NCBI GenBank assembly: GCA_029255685.2
Contig: CM055320.2
Location: 9,782,614-9,846,613 of the forward strand
Direction: 5' to 3'
Source of the DNA: Silene conica
Taxonomy: Eukaryota > Streptophyta > Magnoliopsida > Caryophyllales > Caryophyllaceae
DNA: 64,000 bases
Positions 10,697 to 24,000 of the stretch are shown in pieces. Numbering within the stretch: the first letter of the stretch is position 1; the number at the start of each line of letters is the position of its first letter. The position numbers and the translations under genes are program-made. The notes beneath the pieces were generated by a model. The model was not told where the DNA came from. It saw only the letters and a list, made by a program, of their open reading frames with translations, and ran no database searches.

Positions 10697-13600
10697 TTAT
10701 GAATCAGCAGAAGATCCCTCGGACGCTTTCTTCTCCCGTTGTTTCTCCCTCTTCTTCTTGTTCTTCAAGGCATTCTTGCTCAATTCCCTGAATTACATGT
10801 CAGATTAGCCTCAAGGAAACCATGTCAAAGATCGAAAAATAAAGAAAAGGGACGCTAGAAAAACCCAAATAGAAAAGATGTAGTTTTAGCAAACTTACTG
10901 TGAAGGCATTCCGCCAAATAGCTGCCAACATAGAAACCAGAAAAGATGTTAGAAACTTCAAGTTTGGAGGAAATTTGTGCATTACAAGGTTTACATAAGC
11001 AGTTGAATTTCAAAATTGACAAGAGTCACAGGACCATCACAGGAGGAAGACCGTCCATCTTTGGCATGATGATGCGATATTACAGCTACATTAACCCACG
11101 GCCTCAAAGGCTCTATTAGTTGGGAACTTGGGGGAATTGATATATGCAAATTATTCCGTTTACTGAATGCACAGAGACTGTTTCTGTTTCCAAATGACCC
11201 GTAAAGAAAACTACACTGAGAATTGTGTCCAATAAGTGCAACTTCATAATATAAGAAATGCAAACAATTAAACGACCAACTTCCTTTCAAAAATATTTTG
11301 ATTCAGAAAGTATTTGGAGCATCAACAAGTCTTCTAAAAAGCCGGAAGAGCGATTCCTATGGTGATCAAACAATCCATTTGAAAGATAACAACAGATCAA
11401 ATTAGTATTATATAACCAATAAAACGAATGTACCTCTACTTTAGCTACTGCAGCCTGCTTGGCATGGGGAGGTCTATATGCAGCAGGTTTTTGAGGTACG
11501 TTTACAGAAGTGGCTTTGGGAGCAGCCTTGGAAGACTTCGACCCTTGTCCTAAACAAAACAATGCCCTCGATAAGACAATTGAAAGAAAAGTCCTAGACA
11601 AGCACTAAAGCAATGGCAGAAATAAAGAACCTTGTGATTTGGCATCTTCGATTTTCAAAGAGGTGACAGACTCCTCAAGTTCAGCAATGTCACCAAACTT
11701 ATCCGCTGATTCTGGTTTCCATTCAGCCTGATGCAGATAGCAATCGCAATAAATACGCGAAAACTGAATTAACTGTCAACATGAAGATATTTGAGGACCA
11801 CATACCTGAAACAGTTTGTCAAACGTCTTCTGGAAGAGCAACGATCCATTGTGGTGGAATATCTTCATCCTATCATTATAGATAGCATGTATCATTAATC
11901 CCTTTCAAAAAAATCATTTTCAAAACACTTGAACGACATTCAACTTTCAACATTACTTAAAGTCAAAATTGACCATTCGACTTCTAATTACGCTGAAGGC
12001 ATCCGGAAATTTCAGAGACCGCGGAGTCGACAGGCATAGTACCACATCGCATCTAACAGATAAACCTAGACTTATCTTACTCTAAGTATGAAAGAACCCA
12101 ACTATTGTTCCTTCACCTCAAATAGCTGGTTTCCAAATAGTTAATTTGAAACCAGCGTACCTCGATTTTCTTTAATATAAAAAAATGGATTTCATGTTTC
12201 AAATCATTTACTGTATAAAATATGAGAATTGTTGTCAAAGATAAATATTACAGTAGTAAGTAGTCGTGTACCTACCTGATTTATTCAGAAATACACGTGA
12301 TCCCACAAGGACACAATCAAAGATGCTTATTCCCAATATCAAATAACTTGTTTGTTACTGTATTTCTTATTGAGAAGAACAGTGACTGGACCCACCATTC
12401 TCTCTAACTTGTTTGTTAATACGAAGTACTTATTTATAGCAGTGGTAATCATGGGAAAAACAGTGGTAAATATGGTGGTACGGTGGTAGTTTGAGTCTTT
12501 GAGATGGTAATGAGTCATAACTGGTACTTGTTAAAACTAGGCTGGAAAGTGTACTACATACGACAGTTGGTTATTAATAGTTTCTGACAATGTTCTACTA
12601 GAGCTATCACCCAAGGCAGACACCGGCTAAACATATCAGAGGAGAATTGCCAACACATCATATATTTCATTTGGCAGATTGCAAGTGTCACTTATAGAGA
12701 CATTAATCAACTTGACGTCTAGGTGCTACTTTCTTGAGGAGCGATACTACAGAATAGAAGAAGAACTAAAACAAGAGAAGATGATGCATACCCGTTATCA
12801 ATTTGACGTCTAGGTGCTGTTGATGCAGTCATAAAATAGCAACCATTGGGAGACCACTCATATGTAACGGACCACTCAGCCTTAGTAGTTCCCAGCAGCT
12901 TCTTTGCTTTACAGTCCCAAAAGGTCTGATACACTCAATGATGCAAATGTGTGAGGCAAGAATTCCACTATTTCGACATAGCAACACAAGAAATGAAAGA
13001 CAAGGGTACGAATATAGCTAAGGGGAGTTTCATATAGCAAACAGGATTGTAAGAATCGTGCATGTAAATATACTAGATGTGAGTTTGAGTTTTCCTATCT
13101 TACAAAGCTTCCTGCCTATGAAAGGATAATGGAGTTGGATACCAAACAGGATAATTAGTATCATACACCTAAACATTGTAGATTGTTTGTCTATGTGAGC
13201 TGTCATTGTGATGTGAGCTAGATAAGAGGGGCAAGACAGTAACATTACAACGAATTTATAATATGCACCAAACTACTCTAACCTAGAGGTGGCAATCAGG
13301 TCAATCGGGTCGGTTACGGGTCGGGCCAAAGCAGGTCTGGTCATATCGGGTTCGGGGTATGTCAGTTAGTGACGAGTTCGGGTCGGTTCGGTTCATGCTG
13401 TGTCATCTTCGGGTCGGGTCATCGACGGGTGACAATTCGGGTCGGGTCATTAGCGGGTCAGGTTATTGACATATATTTTATCTTATATATTTAGTTTTAG
13501 ATGATAATTTTATGTTTAATTAATGGATATGTATTAATTCAAGTTTAAGTTAAGAAGAATTATCAATTTGGTGTCATTTAAACCATTATTAAACCAGTTC

Positions 13601-16600
13601 ATTATAACGTCATCTATCGGGTTGAGAAATATCGGGTCACAGGTCGGGTCGGGTCGGGTTGGGTTCGGGTTGGACAAAATAATGCTGCTATCGGTTAGCG
13701 GGTCGGTTCAGGTTGGGTCAGTTCGGTTTTGGGTCGCCCAATTCTCAGGTTGTATCGGGTCGGGTTTCGGTCGGGTCGGGTTCATCGGGTCGGGTCAACT
13801 TTTGCCAGCTCTACTCTAACCTACAATACCAATATTGCCACTTTATCCTATATTCTTCTGAGTATGTGAAAAACTAATGTCATGTAGTATACTAGTATGG
13901 TGATGAAGGAGTAGAGTACGTTAAAAGTACTGATGAGTGAGCTAATTGGTCGAAGATATTTCTCCTTGATTGATCTATCCAAAGGGTTGGACCATATGGA
14001 CCGTTGGACCGTATGGAACACAATAGCTAGATATCCCTTCACTAAATATCATCCACACTCATCCAAAGGAGAGCCATATTAGAGCCATCAGAGTTACAGA
14101 ATTCAGCCCTCACCCCCGGCCCCTATCTATATTTTAAAGTTTCTTTTCTTACCTCATCTACAAAAGGTCTATGCTCCTGGGTTACTGGAATCACTTTAGC
14201 CAAGCGAATTGCTAATGTATTCATATTGAATCATGCAACCACATGCTTTATTCTTTATAACCCACGTTGTCTGTGAAAATTGGGGTCCAGAATAACCCTT
14301 TGTATCTAGATTCTACTCTGCTATAAGTTCGCGGAAACTTAAATGATCAAATAAATATATTACTCAAGCTGTTAGATTACTACTGTCACTCAAATCTACC
14401 TCACACCCTATTCTGATGTAAGTTTGAGCGCCCTACAATAATTTAGTGGTTCATATAGATAACGAATACATAAAAATGACCACCAGCCTTTAAGTTAATA
14501 CTAATAATTTTAAAAGCAAATATTATGTCACGCTTATCCGTGGATTGTTTCCAATTTATTATAAGGCTCTGATCAGTCTGATGCAGAGTCCAAATAGTAA
14601 CAAATACACTAAACCCCTCAGTAGAAGCAGGGTTAAGGGAGGCCCAACAGATAGTTAACACCTACCTACATCTGATTTGTGATGACTTGTCAAAGAGAAA
14701 GTAAACCTAAGAAATAAATCTACACATACAACAAGACAGAGTCCCAACTCCGTGAATTACACTACATATTTACCAGAATGGTTGAACCATTATATTTAAA
14801 TAAATGACCATCATATGCCGGCTTTAGAAAGCAAAGTGATGAGAGCTTTCTAAACAAAAAATTAACTACTAATACAACACATGGAAAATCATATAGACCC
14901 AATAAGAATTTTGCAAGGTAAATAAACATTCCCTTTGCCACTTTGACATCTTTCAAAAGATTATTTTGATAGTATATTATTTGGGCACATGTTCTTAAGA
15001 AAACCCCCCAAGTAGGATTAGGAGTGAGGAAAAAGTGGAAGTTCATACGAGTATTATTTTTTCCAATTTTTTTAGTACGTTTCTGAAATTCTTTGTTGGA
15101 AAGGATCACAGAAACAGAGTATATATATTACAATCTCAGGTTTACGGAAAGGCAGTAACAAGATAGAACACATATATTACACTCCCAAGTTTCAAATGAA
15201 ACTGCATATAGCAGATGCTGAGACTTAAGATGGATGCATCTAAGGTACCAATTAAATTGAGGGACTGTTCAACATACCATGTCACCAGGTAAATTTCCAA
15301 AACCAGCCAAGCACAAAACTGCAGAGGAGTATATCAAGGATAGAAACAGACACTTCTAAGTTTTAACATTTGAATAGTTTCGATATGGAACAGAAAAGGA
15401 AAATTAAGATGTTCAACAATAAAGATGAGAATATAAGGGAAGAAAATCGTGTAGGATACATCTTCCTTTAGGGTTCCATTTGATAGTGTTGTAAGGGCCT
15501 TCTCCAAGCTCAAAAATTGGATTGCACTTCTTGTCAAATACTGTGGTTTTTGCAGGCATAACTAATATTACATCAAGGAGCATCAATAGAACAATGGAAA
15601 AAAAGTGAAACAGTGATGTCAGTTTCAGTTAATATACTCCGCAAAATAAATACTCTAATTGTCTTAAAGAGTAAAAAACAATTTCCATCAATAGAGCTAC
15701 GCATTTACAGCTTGGCTATGTTACTCTGCTGCAAGTGTCGGACACGGCACGGCCATGTCGGATATGGTTATTTCCGCAAAGTTTTCAATTTTTTGTCTAA
15801 AATGAAGTGTGGAAGTGTTGTGTCGTGTCGGACACTTCCAGTATAATTCATCAACTCATGACCTCGAATAAAAAAAGGATACAGCCATAAACAACAGCAA
15901 ACTCTAGACCAGAATTCGACCACTGCACATCATGAATTGGTCCATCCTTTCCTGCACACGATTAGAAGGAATTAGTTTCTTATAAATACTCTCAATTCAT
16001 AACTGAAAAGGGAAATATCAACGTAACGTACGGAGAGGAACAAGGCCTTCGTGAGTGGCATCTGTCGTCAAGTAGTTTAGCTTTGACTCTCCATAGTAAC
16101 TCTGGTTAGTTTTATCAACATCTGACTGTGCCACAGCAAGAACTCCAGTGGAACCATGGTTCCAATAAAATTGTACTGTAGAACAGCGAAAAAAGCTACG
16201 TCGAGCAAGAGGCTGACTAGAGGCATCCTTTCCACATGCATATATCTGGATACTTGCAGGGACTCCCTAATAAGAAATTGCAAAACAAAATAAGCAGATT
16301 TAGTCACTGGCAGTGAGAAGCGAGGATCTATGTGACCGGATGAGGAAATTTGGATGGGAGATGGCATTCCACAGATATTATACTAATTTCCAGAGATTTG
16401 ATGCTTTTTACTGACACTACCACGTATAGGTGAAGAAGCTCATGTCACAATAATAAACACAAAATATAAGTTCCTAACTGCTATCAAAGTAAAACATATA
16501 AATCGTCTGTGTTGATGACACTTAAAAGACCACAGAGCATACCACTGAGTTGATCTTTAGGCATTTTTTGCATTGCGTGGTTGCATCACATATTAGACCT

Positions 16601-18537
16601 TTACTAAGTTGGAAGGATTTAAATTTGGCTGAGAAAAGAAGAATCCCTTCATTTCTATTCAACCCACTTTGCTACTTAAGCAAGGGAAAATGCACCCCTA
16701 CACCAAAATAAGGGGTTAACGACGATTACAACCGCCTTTTCTAATCTCATTGGTTTTATGTACGCAGTGTAGCATTAGCAATCTAACAAAAATAAATTGC
16801 CCCAGAAGACAAAACATGTACTCCGTAAATGATACAATTAGCTACTTAAGCAAGGTAAAATGCACCCCTACACCAAAACAAGGGGTTAACGACGATTACA
16901 ACCGCCTTTTCTAATCTCATTGGTTTTATGTACGCAGTGTAGCATTAGCAATCTAACAAAAATAAATTGCCCCAGAAGACAAAACATGTACTCCGTAAAT
17001 GATACAATTAGCTCCAAGATGTGCAGATAGTTCAATCCTGATGTAGGACCTAAATTCCAGACTTTGGTCACCAAAGGTGCAAGAACATTAGGATATAGAA
17101 CCAAAGCAATAAACACTGAAAGCTAGAAATGTTCAGAAAATAAATGAATCTTTGATTCTGTGATGTGGTCCAACGACCAATACATTACCTTAGATTCAGG
17201 AACATAGGTTGCAATATGTGAACAAGGTAGCCTGGAAAGTTGAACAGCTGCTACACCAGGAACTCTGAGCCGAGATACAAATCCTTTAGAAAAGTCACTA
17301 GGATCAAAATATTGTACTTCATTTGTGGCAAGCCGACAAGCAATAGTTTCATCAGAGCTGAATGATACTGCAGGCCTATACATGACACAATTATCAACAT
17401 ACTTCAAAGGGAAAATTAAAAATGATAAGAATAGGGAAAAATAACTAAATTAGATACTAACTCTTTTTTGCAGAAAAAAATTATGATATACAAAGGATAC
17501 AGGACCTTTAATTCTCTACTCCCTTTGATTCTCAGGGATTCCGGGTAGTTCTTGGCCTACTAACTATAATTGCCCCATTTCCATTTTGAGTTTTGAATAT
17601 TCTTTTGTTAGTGAATCACCCTAGATTTTATAGTATGTCTTTATTAGTAAATCACCCTACTTTACTGGTGAGACCCGTTACTCCTCACAACCTTAATCAT
17701 TGTGCAACAAGCTAATGGAGCATTTGCTAAGAATCGGACTACTGTAGCTAGTATTATATTTGGCAAGAAGGGATAAATAGGAGGGTATAACATCAAACAG
17801 CAGTAACGCAGACCTATTATTCTCAATGAATAAGAAAAATTGCAAGTTGAATAGAACGCCTTCCGAAGCAAAATATAGCATAGGAGATGTCAATTACCCT
17901 ATAACTGATTGACAATCCCAAATTGCATAAACTAAAGACACATTTAATTTTCAGTTAACATCAAGGATGACAAAATACAGATTCCAAATCAAAAAACGTA
18001 TAGTTATCAACATAGTGAAGTAACTCCGTTTTGTTGTATATAGTACATACCACGTGCTTTTACTCATGTGCTTCAGTGAAAGGGTATAAACAGAAACAGC
18101 AGTATCCACCTTCCACAAATTGACATTCTTTTCCTGAGGTACCGAGGCTTTTTGAAATGTCTGAACATAAGTCCCACGGGGCGATAAGCTTGCACCAAGA
18201 AGTTCAGGAATATGAATCGATTTAATCTCCTTGTACGTCTTGCAATCGAAAACACTAATAACACCCTCAGGCTTAATCACCATAAGCCTAGACCCATCCT
18301 CACTAAACACTGCACTCTTGCAAGCAACATTCAGCAACTTTGTCGCGGGTTCACCCTTCTCAAAGGGCGGTCCAGTCCATATCGAAAACCCCTCTTGCTG
18401 TCTCACTAAACATCAAAACAATAAAAACCCAACTCATAATAAATCCCCAATTACACAATAACAGCAAATTCATTTAGTGATTGATTAAACTACAAACCTA
18501 GTATCTCCAATGACGGGGAATGCTCAACAGCTGCCAT
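10697..18537 (-). CDS. EIF2A: Eukaryotic translation initiation factor 2A (eIF2A)
   Basis: Thirteen coding exons keep one frame and give 517 aa, close to the usual plant length: 18498-18537, 18051-18405, 17189-17375, 16032-16266, 15883-15951, 15460-15561, 15278-15318, 12792-12925, 11806-11869, 11631-11727, 11434-11549, 10899-10921 and 10697-10787. Every intron is GT-AG. Residues 1 to about 430 form the WD-type beta-propeller: VRQQEGFSIWTGPPFEKGEP near the start, EVQYFDPSDFSKGFVSRL, GPIHDVQWSNSGLEFAVVYG, LAGFGNLPGDMTFWDCKAKK, WSPNGCYFMTASTAPR, and KIFHHNGSLLFQKTFDKLFQ followed by AEWKPE. The tail has AAYRPPHAK and a basic helix ELSKNALKNKKKREKQREKK. eIF2A is a cytosolic protein that can bring initiator tRNA to 40S subunits without eIF2 and assists non-canonical or stress initiation. 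A 5' UTR intron is likely (donor at 18978, acceptor ending 18548). Nothing looks broken. Confidence 0.93.
13284..13813. mobile_element. 530-bp hAT-type element with 8-bp target duplication (GGGTCG-rich)
   Basis: The ends are TAGAGGTGGCAA and TTGCCAGCTCTA (inverted, 11 of 12). The flanks are a perfect 8-bp duplication CTCTAACC at 13276-13283 and 13814-13821. An 8-bp duplication with TAG..CTA ends is diagnostic of hAT transposons. Both subterminal zones (13290-13460 and 13620-13805) are dense degenerate GGGTCG/CGGGT arrays, with an AT-rich core and no transposase. It lies in eIF2A intron 7. Confidence 0.9.
15738..15843. repeat. Short inverted repeat GTGTCGGACAC type
   Basis: AAGTGTCGGACACGGCAC at the left and GTGTCGTGTCGGACACTT at the right enclose about 70 bases in eIF2A intron 5. 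It looks like a small MITE end pair. A related GTGTCG-rich block occurs near 63175-63310. Boundaries are approximate. Confidence 0.45.
16671..17010. repeat. Two-copy 170-bp tandem duplication in eIF2A intron 3
   Basis: 16671-16840 is repeated at 16841-17010 with only two visible substitutions (CAAGGG/CAAGGT and AAAATAAGG/AAAACAAGG). The junction is seamless (ACAATTA|GCTACTTAAG). It is noncoding; the ORF predicted across it is a chance frame. Confidence 0.95.
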
Positions 18538-19268
18538 TTATGGATAACTGAATATACTCTTCAATAAACACCCAAAACACCTAAAATTAACACTAATCGT
18601 CAAAACCCACAACACTAAATAACATTCATTTCAATATAAACCATATCGATACGATAATGTAAAATTACATGGCTAAATAGCTGAATACATTCTTCAATCA
18701 ACACCCCCAAACACCTAAAGAACTAAAATAGATACCCTAATCGTCAAAACACACAAAACTTACATATATTTATTTCATTATAAACCATTTCGATACGATA
18801 ATCATGTAAAATTACATGGCTAAGCAATCTTTTTTTGATTAAATTAGCATAAAATTTGCAGCAAAATTAGTATGATTTGTACAGTGATTAACAATATGAA
18901 GAAGCTTAAGCAGATTAATTATGTGAATTAGAGAGTTATAAAATTGAAGTGGGTAGATTTGAGCATAAAATTACGGACCTGAGAGTTAAAGGAAGATGAT
19001 AATCACAGACACGGCCTGAGAGTTTACCAAGTTTTAGTGTCAAGGTTTTCTGCTGACCGGTTAGTGGAATACTGGGTGCAAATTTATTTCTTTGTTGAAC
19101 CGAACTGAACCGAAATGTTCTATAACCTATCCTTTCTCCCTAACCGATCCGGCATCAATGATCCACCCGATTTTATCATTGCAAATTTTTACTTGGTCTT
19201 TCAAAGAAAAGGTAGTTATGAGTTTATGACACGTTAGAAGTTCACGACAGTCTCTCTAGGAAGAATTT

Positions 19269-19413
19269 GCTAAGGGCACTTGATAAGAAGCTAAGTAGAG
19301 AAATATTGTTGTGTATATATCATGATAAATTAGAGTTAAAACTCATATTTACCATAATAAGTGAAATAATCCTGAAAATCTTTCCTTACTTGACTTCTTA
19401 TCATGTGCCCTAA
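19269..19413. mobile_element. Small foldback MITE
   Basis: CTAAGGGCACTTGATAAGAAG at the left is matched by the reverse complement of CTTCTTATCATGTGCCCTAAG at the right. It is about 145 bases with no ORF, and lies in the intergenic DNA upstream of eIF2A. Confidence 0.65.
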
Positions 19414-20139
19414 GGGCACATATTAGAAAAACCCCTTTATCATATTATAATTTGATTTTTTTTGTTTTAGAATTTTTTTTTGTTTCAGAAACATACCAAC
19501 AACAATTCACCCAATTAATCATAGGTGAGTCTAGTTAAATGAAAAAAGAAAATTAATGTCATTTATGATTTTCCTACTAGTTGCGGCCGATTAAAGTATA
19601 TTTAAAACCCCTTTTCTTTTACAGAAGGATATAGTCTTACATTAGAGTAGTATGCTCCTAAAACCATATTCTAGCACTACCATGTAAAACCAAATTAAAA
19701 ACAACATAGAGAAAAAAATTCCTAATAAAGAATAACAACTAAGTAGCGATTTCCATATGGTATCCGAGACATGATGATAGAGAGCATTGGTGTGATCACG
19801 AGCATCTTCATCCAAATCACCAGGCCATCTAACAATACTTCCAAGAGACTTGATCAGTTGAGAAGTCGTGAGGCGAGAATGAGGTGTACTTACGCCACAA
19901 ATGCGTAGAAATTTAAAGGGAAAAATAAGCCACAAAAACCTATAAATAGTGGAGATGGTTCTCCTACACCACGAAGAACGATCACTACAATCAACTCTCC
20001 GTCCCATAATACAAATTGAGATTTGTCCCAGCAATATGGCAAAGAAAAACTTTTCATCATGGTGCATGATGATCAGATGCACGATAGTCAAAAACAAAAA
20101 AAAATGTGTTTTGTTTTGGATGCTGTTATTAGAATGCAC
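19414..20139. other. Intergenic, unexplained 165-codon open frame
   Basis: A minus-strand open frame (19642-20139, 165 codons) has hydrophobic stretches such as SLLGIFFSMLFLIWFYMVVL. I recognise no family, and the AT-rich, T-biased codon use looks like noncoding DNA. Treated as unannotated. Confidence 0.3.
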
Positions 20140-20329
20140 AAATTCTTATTTGTAACGGGCATATCCGTCGCAAGCTTGTGACGGCTCAAATAGTACCCAT
20201 GTGGTGTAGATAAAACAAAAGGAGGGTGCATAGAGATAACAATCAATTTTGTCTAATCTTTTCACATGACTAGTATTTGACCCGTCGCAAGCTTGTAACG
20301 GGATACCTGTCACAAGAGAGACTTGTTGA
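20140..20329. mobile_element. MITE with CCGTCGCAAGCTTGTGACGG inverted ends (Mutator-like)
   Basis: Left end TTGTAACGGG-CATAT-CCGTCGCAAGCTTG and right end CAAGCTTG-TAACGGG-ATACC-TGTCACAAG are inverted over about 55 bases. Flanks TTAGAATGCAC (20129-20139) and TTAGAATGTAC (20330-20340) look like a 9-11-bp target duplication with one change, which suits a Mutator-like origin. Another, truncated member lies at 63797-63868. Confidence 0.75.
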
Positions 20330-20340
20330 TTAGAATGTAC

Positions 20341-21078
20341 CGGATATGTAATATCACTAATACAGTTGTGGCTAGATCGTGGTAATTATATATTTATATA
20401 GTCATAGCCAAGTTCGAGAACTTGCGTCGAGTTTTTATACGCTTTTAAACTCGACACACGGGGCTCATTTTTACTATCTAATGGTCCCCTTAGCTTTCGT
20501 TCTAGAGCAAACGCGAAAATTAAGGGCTTTAAAGATGAGTCCGTAGTAGACATGCCCTATTGAACCAGTTGTGCCTATCAAGACCTCTTAGAGCAATCTC
20601 AGCCTCCCAGGGTATTGTCTACTTGATGCAACGCTCGAAACGGACAAAAAAGACGAGCATCCGTGAATTCCACGAAACACAAAACTAGTTTGAACAATAA
20701 GAATGCAACACTTTATAATTACAAGCTGCTTCTGTGGATAATGTGATCTCGGAAAAAAAAAATGCTTCTTATAATAGTACAAGATAAATGTATCAATATA
20801 TACAGGTAGCCACCACAACAACTGAACAGCAACTCAACAGCCCTTGCTTCCTTGCAAAACATGGTGCAATTTTACAATTATATCATGCTTTTCAATAAGT
20901 CTCTTGGTACTACAAAATATATTGTCGGTAGTATCAACAACAATTACGGATCTACCGACTTATAGTTTTCTATACTCAAAGACCGAAAGAAAAAAACAAA
21001 AGAAAAAAAATACACATAACTAACCCTATCAACTAAGGATCAAAACTGAAGTAAGCAAAGAGGTGACACCACGTCTAC
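20341..21078. other. Intergenic / 3' region of the BAGP1-like gene
   Basis: AT-rich DNA. The part nearest 21078 is presumably the BAGP1-like 3' UTR. No gene is seen. Confidence 0.4.
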
Positions 21079-24000
21079 TCATGCATTTTCTTGAGAAGAG
21101 GGTGTCGGGGCAGTGTCAACTTCGTCTGAGTTCATTCTGGTCGTAATATAAGAAGTAGCTTTGTCTATCATCAACAGCACTTCTCTTTTGTACTGCAATA
21201 GAAAATAACACAAAATGATTGAGTCTCTCTTCAACCACAAGCTATATTACTTTAACCCGGTTCAGAGTATGCAGCACAGATGTTTATCCAAATGTTAGAC
21301 TTGCCTACTATAATGAACACCAAGGTGTTAATGTGTCCTACCCATGTCCGTGTGTCAAGTGTCGATACAAGTTCGCTTGTCAATATGAAGAGTCAGAGTA
21401 ACATAAACCACAACTAGTTGAGGCGATACAAGACGATAAGGTCCATGGAGACCACGCAACAATATTTGGGGACAACTTGACGGGATTAAAAAAGCTAGAA
21501 CAAACAAAAATATGAAAAATGCATAGAAGTGTGTCTAACTAGCTTCACGCTTTAGGTGCCCCAGGCATTTTGACCAGTAAGAACCTCACCGCACTTCGTC
21601 ATTGAGAACACATGATGCTCAATTTTTAAACTAAGGGGAAAAGACTAGGCATACCTCATCAACTGCCCCGGATTTGATTTTAGATTGCATCACACACCAT
21701 TTCTTAAAATGAGCACCTATTGCAAAATTTCAGCAAAACAGAATGTCATTGTCTGCATGTTATTCCAAAAAGTACTCGTATAACAAAATAAAGTAGCAAG
21801 ATTCTACCCAAACCAATCATCTGTAGGAGATAACACTGACCCTATCGCCAAGTTTAATACTATCATGGTTCAACATCTCCGCCTATTTGTATCGTATCGA
21901 CTAAGATGTATTGGTGCCGGAAGAAGCCGATACCATCGTGGTTCAACATCTCGTCCTAATTTGTTATTGCTTACATTGTCAACCTAAGTTAGAAGTAGTG
22001 ATTATAGTTTGTCTCCAAATTGTCAATGATTAGTGCCACAAGAATTGTATCCAGAACGTCAGCCCAGCCTATCATCTTTGTGCCTTAATAACTATTGTGG
22101 AATCAAATTACAGGGAACCTGTCAGAATAAGGTCCTGTGTAAATTAATTCATTTAATAAAAGGCCTGTGTAAATTCAGCACCTATGTTAATCAGACTAAA
22201 TTAATGTTATCCGGCCTGGATATGCATCTAAGTGTGGACTTGGCCACTTTTTGGAATATCGAGTGTCTGACAAGGGTACATGAGGCCTGAGGGTAAATAG
22301 AAGAGTCGAAGTAACATAATTCAGCACCTTCATCTAGTGAAGGTAGTCAATGAGTCTATATTCAGAACCTCTTTCCAAACGATAAATCAAACATGAAGAT
22401 GCAAGGATTTAAAGGTGGACATAAAGATAGATATTTAGATAAAAAGAATATATGCACGATGACTTACCAGCTCTTATATCTATGGTTGAGGAAGAGTTGG
22501 AAGTGGTTTCCACACGCCACCTACAATGCACCTACGACAGAAAAAAAACATGCACTCATTAAAAGTGAGTTTAAAAACATGTCAAGTAAAAAAATTGCTT
22601 ATAAAACTTTGTTGTAAGCTATTAATCCTCTAATGCAGATGTCCATTTCATTAGACAATCAGATGATATACCATATTAAACAAGTGAAGGCAACCTAGAG
22701 AGCCGTCTTTAGGTAGTCAAACCACAAAAAAAACAATCAAAATCAAACTCGACGATGAAAGAACTGCTCAGTGAAAATTGAAGTTAGAAACAAAGCTACA
22801 CCGGACTACCAGAGGAAAGACAACTAACTACTCGACAGTGCATCAACAAGATTAGACAACTTTGAATCATTAAAAAGGATCCCAACCTTCATTTAACTAA
22901 AGACAATATCTAGCAACATCATCCATTCATACCAAATGTAATCAACTCATCAGGAATACAACAATAAGACAACATAATTAAAGTATAAAGATGGACAAGC
23001 TCATAAAGAAAACAAGTGTACCTCAAAGTAGGATCCAAATGGAACATCATGTGCCTGTTGCACTGTCTCAAGCACCTAAAACAAGAAGTGCATATAGAAT
23101 GATCACCACAAGTGAGGAAAATACAGTCAAATATGAAGAGTTTAGTGTAGACAGGTACACACCAGTAACGTTTTGTCCGGTGATAGAACTACATGCTGCC
23201 ACTCTGTCATGGCAGTGTCTGGAGGACACATCGGACTTTTACATAAAGATCGAAATGTTAGTTCTCTAACTAATCCGTCATATTCATCTGCCGCATGCCA
23301 TTGCCCTATCTGGAAAACAAATGAAGTTCAGATGAATAACAAATCATCCGTCATGTCACTGAAAGAAACTACAGAAAACTACTAAAGCTGAGAGCAAATT
23401 CGGATATGTTATCTTGTCTATTTCAAGAGCGAGAACAAGGAACTTAATCAAAAGCAAAGATCAAAGCATCAGCTGCTGGAAAACAATTAGTTTAGTGATA
23501 GAAAAATCTTCCAACAACGCCTCTAAGCCCAATTCTACGTAGAAATCTTTCACTCAGCCACTCAAGCAGCCAAAACAACTTACACAGTGCATACTACTCT
23601 GAATAATGCAAAGACATACTAATTCTAACATGTAATCTATTATCAACCACGACCACTTCAACCACTATTACGCTGTAATAATTTTCTGTAGACGATATTA
23701 ATCTTAAAGCATCCACGTAAGTAAATATCCTGTATTGTTATAAATACCCGAGTATGATATAAACATCATCATGCCTCTGGTCTAAAAATCTTCAGGACAA
23801 AAACAACTGGATTGTGAACCATCGCTTATGTTACTTTGATTATTTGCCCCTTGCTGCACAAGACTATCAAGGATATAGCTACGGAAATACATACCCGACT
23901 CTTATCAATCTGACCTTCGTCCTAGTGGAGACAAAAGGGAGGGAAAGCAGAGGAAGTAATTGCTATAGAAACATATTCTATGATTTTTGACATTTGTAAA

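Noticed and set aside
13568-13819. 83-codon open frame in the GGGTCG zone
   Set aside because: The Gly/Ser/Val-rich translation comes from the short tandem array of a hAT element, not from a gene.
15738-15843. GTGTCGGACAC repeat as a regulatory palindrome
   Set aside because: It is intronic, with a related patch near 63 kb, which fits a dispersed MITE better than a binding site.
19642-20139. 165-codon minus-strand frame
   Set aside because: Long for chance, but it has no recognisable domain, has AT-biased codons, and ends at the MITE boundary. I found no splice or promoter context.
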